Source of the DNA: Paenibacillus peoriae
Lineage (GTDB): Bacteria > Bacillota > Bacilli > Paenibacillales > Paenibacillaceae
Direction: 5' to 3'
NCBI RefSeq assembly: GCF_022531965.1
Contig: NZ_CP092831.1
Location: 1,020,001-1,084,000 of the forward strand
DNA length: 64,000 nt
Within the stretch, counting starts at the first letter, position 1. Each line of letters starts with the position of its first letter. A model generated the notes under the pieces. That model ran no database searches, had not been told where the DNA came from, and saw only the letters and a list, made by a program, of their open reading frames with translations. The position numbers and the translations under genes are program-made. Positions 63,013 to 64,000 of this stretch are shown here, in pieces.

Positions 63013-63810
63013 ATGGAAAGGGGTACACCGTTAATTGATATTGGTGTGAACTTGATGCATCGTTCGTTTCATGCAGATCGGGAACAGGTGGTAGAGAGAG
63101 CCGCGGCTGTAGGGATTTCACCGCTGATTATTACCGGGACCAGTGTCCGCAGCAGTCGGGAAGCTTCTCAGTATGCAGCGCGTTATCCGGGCAAGCTGTA
63201 TGCGACAGCTGGCGTGCATCCCCATGATGCCAAAGACTGCAGTGCAGACACGATTCAGCAGCTCCGCCAGTTGGCGGGTCAGCCGCAGGTCGTATCCATA
63301 GGGGAATGCGGATTGGACTATAACCGTGATTTTTCGCCACGTGATGTGCAGCGCCGATGGTTTGGCGAGCAAATCCAACTGGCGGGTGAGCTGAAAATGC
63401 CGTTATTTCTGCATGAACGAGATGCACATGAGGACTTTGTCGCTATGCTTCGGGAGTATCAAGGGCTTGTCGATAAAGCGGTAGTGCATTGTTTTACCGG
63501 CACGGAACAGGAATTGCGTACGTATGTAGAAATGGGACTGTATATCGGAATCACCGGCTGGATTTGCGACGAACGGCGGGGGAAGCATCTGCGTGAACTG
63601 GTCAGAGATATTCCCTTGGACCGTCTGATGATTGAAACGGATGCTCCATTTTTGACCCCGCGTAATTTGCCTGTGAAGCCTAAAGAAGGGCGTAATGAGC
63701 CCATGTATCTCGCTCACATTGCTGCTACGATAGCCGAATGTACAGGTCGAAGCATGATGGAGATCGAAATCGCGACGACGGAAACGGCTAAACGTTTCTT
63801 CGGATTATAG
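63013..63810 (+). CDS. TatD-family metal-dependent hydrolase/nuclease
   Basis: A 265-aa TIM-barrel hydrolase. Metal ligands: an unusual DIGVNLMH in place of the normal DxHxH start, then GECGLDY (Glu), LFLHERDAHED (His), VVHCFTGT (His) and ETDAPFL (Asp). TatD proteins are 3'-5' exonucleases on DNA or RNA. It starts 20 bases after pnkp with GAGGGAGGG and looks cotranscribed, so it may trim RNA ends before repair or remove dead ends. No terminator is seen between it and the TPP riboswitch promoter. Confidence 0.9.
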   Translation: MERGTPLIDIGVNLMHRSFHADREQVVERAAAVGISPLIITGTSVRSSREASQYAARYPGKLYATAGVHPHDAKDCSADTIQQLRQLAGQPQVVSIGECGLDYNRDFSPRDVQRRWFGEQIQLAGELKMPLFLHERDAHEDFVAMLREYQGLVDKAVVHCFTGTEQELRTYVEMGLYIGITGWICDERRGKHLRELVRDIPLDRLMIETDAPFLTPRNLPVKPKEGRNEPMYLAHIAATIAECTGRSMMEIEIATTETAKRFFGL

Positions 63811-63812
63811 GA

Positions 63813-63841
63813 TTGTCAAAGCCATAGATGTGGTATATATT
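63813..63841 (+). promoter_or_regulatory. Promoter of the TPP-riboswitch transcript
   Basis: TTGTCA (63813-63818), 17-bp spacer, TATATT (63836-63841), directly before the riboswitch. Confidence 0.75.
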
Positions 63842-63861
63842 ATAGTGAATTAAAAAGCATT

Positions 63862-63951
63862 GTCGGGAGCTTGAGAAAGTCAGGCTGAGAGGGTGGCCCT
63901 TGCCACTGACCGTGAAATCTGATCTGGGTAATGCCAGCGTAGAGAAACCAA
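63862..63951 (+). ncRNA. TPP riboswitch (THI element)
   Basis: Conserved blocks in order: TCGGGAGC, CAGGCTGAGAGGG (pyrimidine-sensor helix), CTGATCTGGGTAATGCCAG and CGTAGAGAA. This is the thiamine pyrophosphate aptamer. The controlled gene, probably thiamine synthesis or uptake, lies beyond the right edge. A CCGC-T8-GCGG element follows at 63970-63985. Confidence 0.95.
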
Positions 63952-64000
63952 GAACACTATACAGGAATGCCGCTTTTTTTTGCGGTTGTCGATAGATTCA

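Noticed and set aside
1..64000. CRISPR arrays, tRNA or rRNA genes, prophage
   Set aside because: No regularly spaced repeats, no tRNA cloverleaf or rRNA sequence, and no phage structural genes were seen on reading.

Overview
The window looks like chromosomal DNA of a Paenibacillus, most likely Paenibacillus polymyxa or a close relative. The reasons are moderate GC, strong AGGAGG-type ribosome binding sites, frequent TTG/GTG starts, Firmicutes-type regulators (DesKR, AdhR-like MerR, HxlR, a 7-1-7 Fur box), SLH, copper-amine-oxidase-N and DUF1036 proteins, a family 3 pectate lyase, and a lantibiotic precursor whose 30-residue core reads as paenibacillin, a peptide I know from P. polymyxa. No rRNA, tRNA or CRISPR array was seen.

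Layout. 1-8.8 kb: a cut-off hypothetical gene, a divergent SDR/MarR pair, an acetyltransferase, an amino-acid permease, a divergent alcohol dehydrogenase/MerR pair and two secreted proteins. 9-16 kb: a large SLH cell-surface protein, a divergent nitroreductase/HxlR pair, a Fur-controlled iron-siderophore binding lipoprotein and an RCC1-like secreted protein. 16.4-18.1 kb: folD-fchA behind a ZTP riboswitch. 18.2-21.2 kb: fatty-acid desaturase with its DesK/DesR thermosensor. 21.3-27 kb: two deoxynucleoside kinases, a Gfo/Idh/MocA oxidoreductase, a secreted metallophosphoesterase and an RtcB RNA ligase. 27-33.3 kb: a quinate/shikimate locus (YdiB-type dehydrogenase, two related MFS carriers, LysR regulator, type I dehydroquinase, shikimate kinase). 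33.8-39.8 kb: pectate lyase, a kinase-like phosphotransferase, a glycosyltransferase, a DUF1036 protein, an MFS exporter and cysteine synthase.

41.2-52.8 kb is a complete class I lantibiotic (paenibacillin-type) island on the plus strand: precursor, cytosolic subtilisin-like leader protease, LanB dehydratase, LanC cyclase, a small membrane protein (candidate immunity), ABC exporter, a complete agr quorum-sensing module (AgrB, a 54-aa AgrD, AgrC, AgrA) and a TraX-like membrane acetyltransferase that probably N-acetylates the peptide. Decayed transposase genes lie on both sides, so the island was probably acquired. The peptide-pheromone circuit replaces the usual LanR/LanK pair and presumably gives density-dependent production.

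54.2-63.8 kb is a second coherent system: two overlapping WYL-domain genes divergent from a tight five-gene operon encoding a HEAT-like protein, an RlaP nucleotidyltransferase, bacterial Hen1 (3'-end 2'-O-methyltransferase), Pnkp (kinase-phosphatase-ligase) and a TatD nuclease. This is an RNA-repair operon with partners that extend the classic Pnkp/Hen1 pair. The window ends in a TPP riboswitch whose gene lies outside it.
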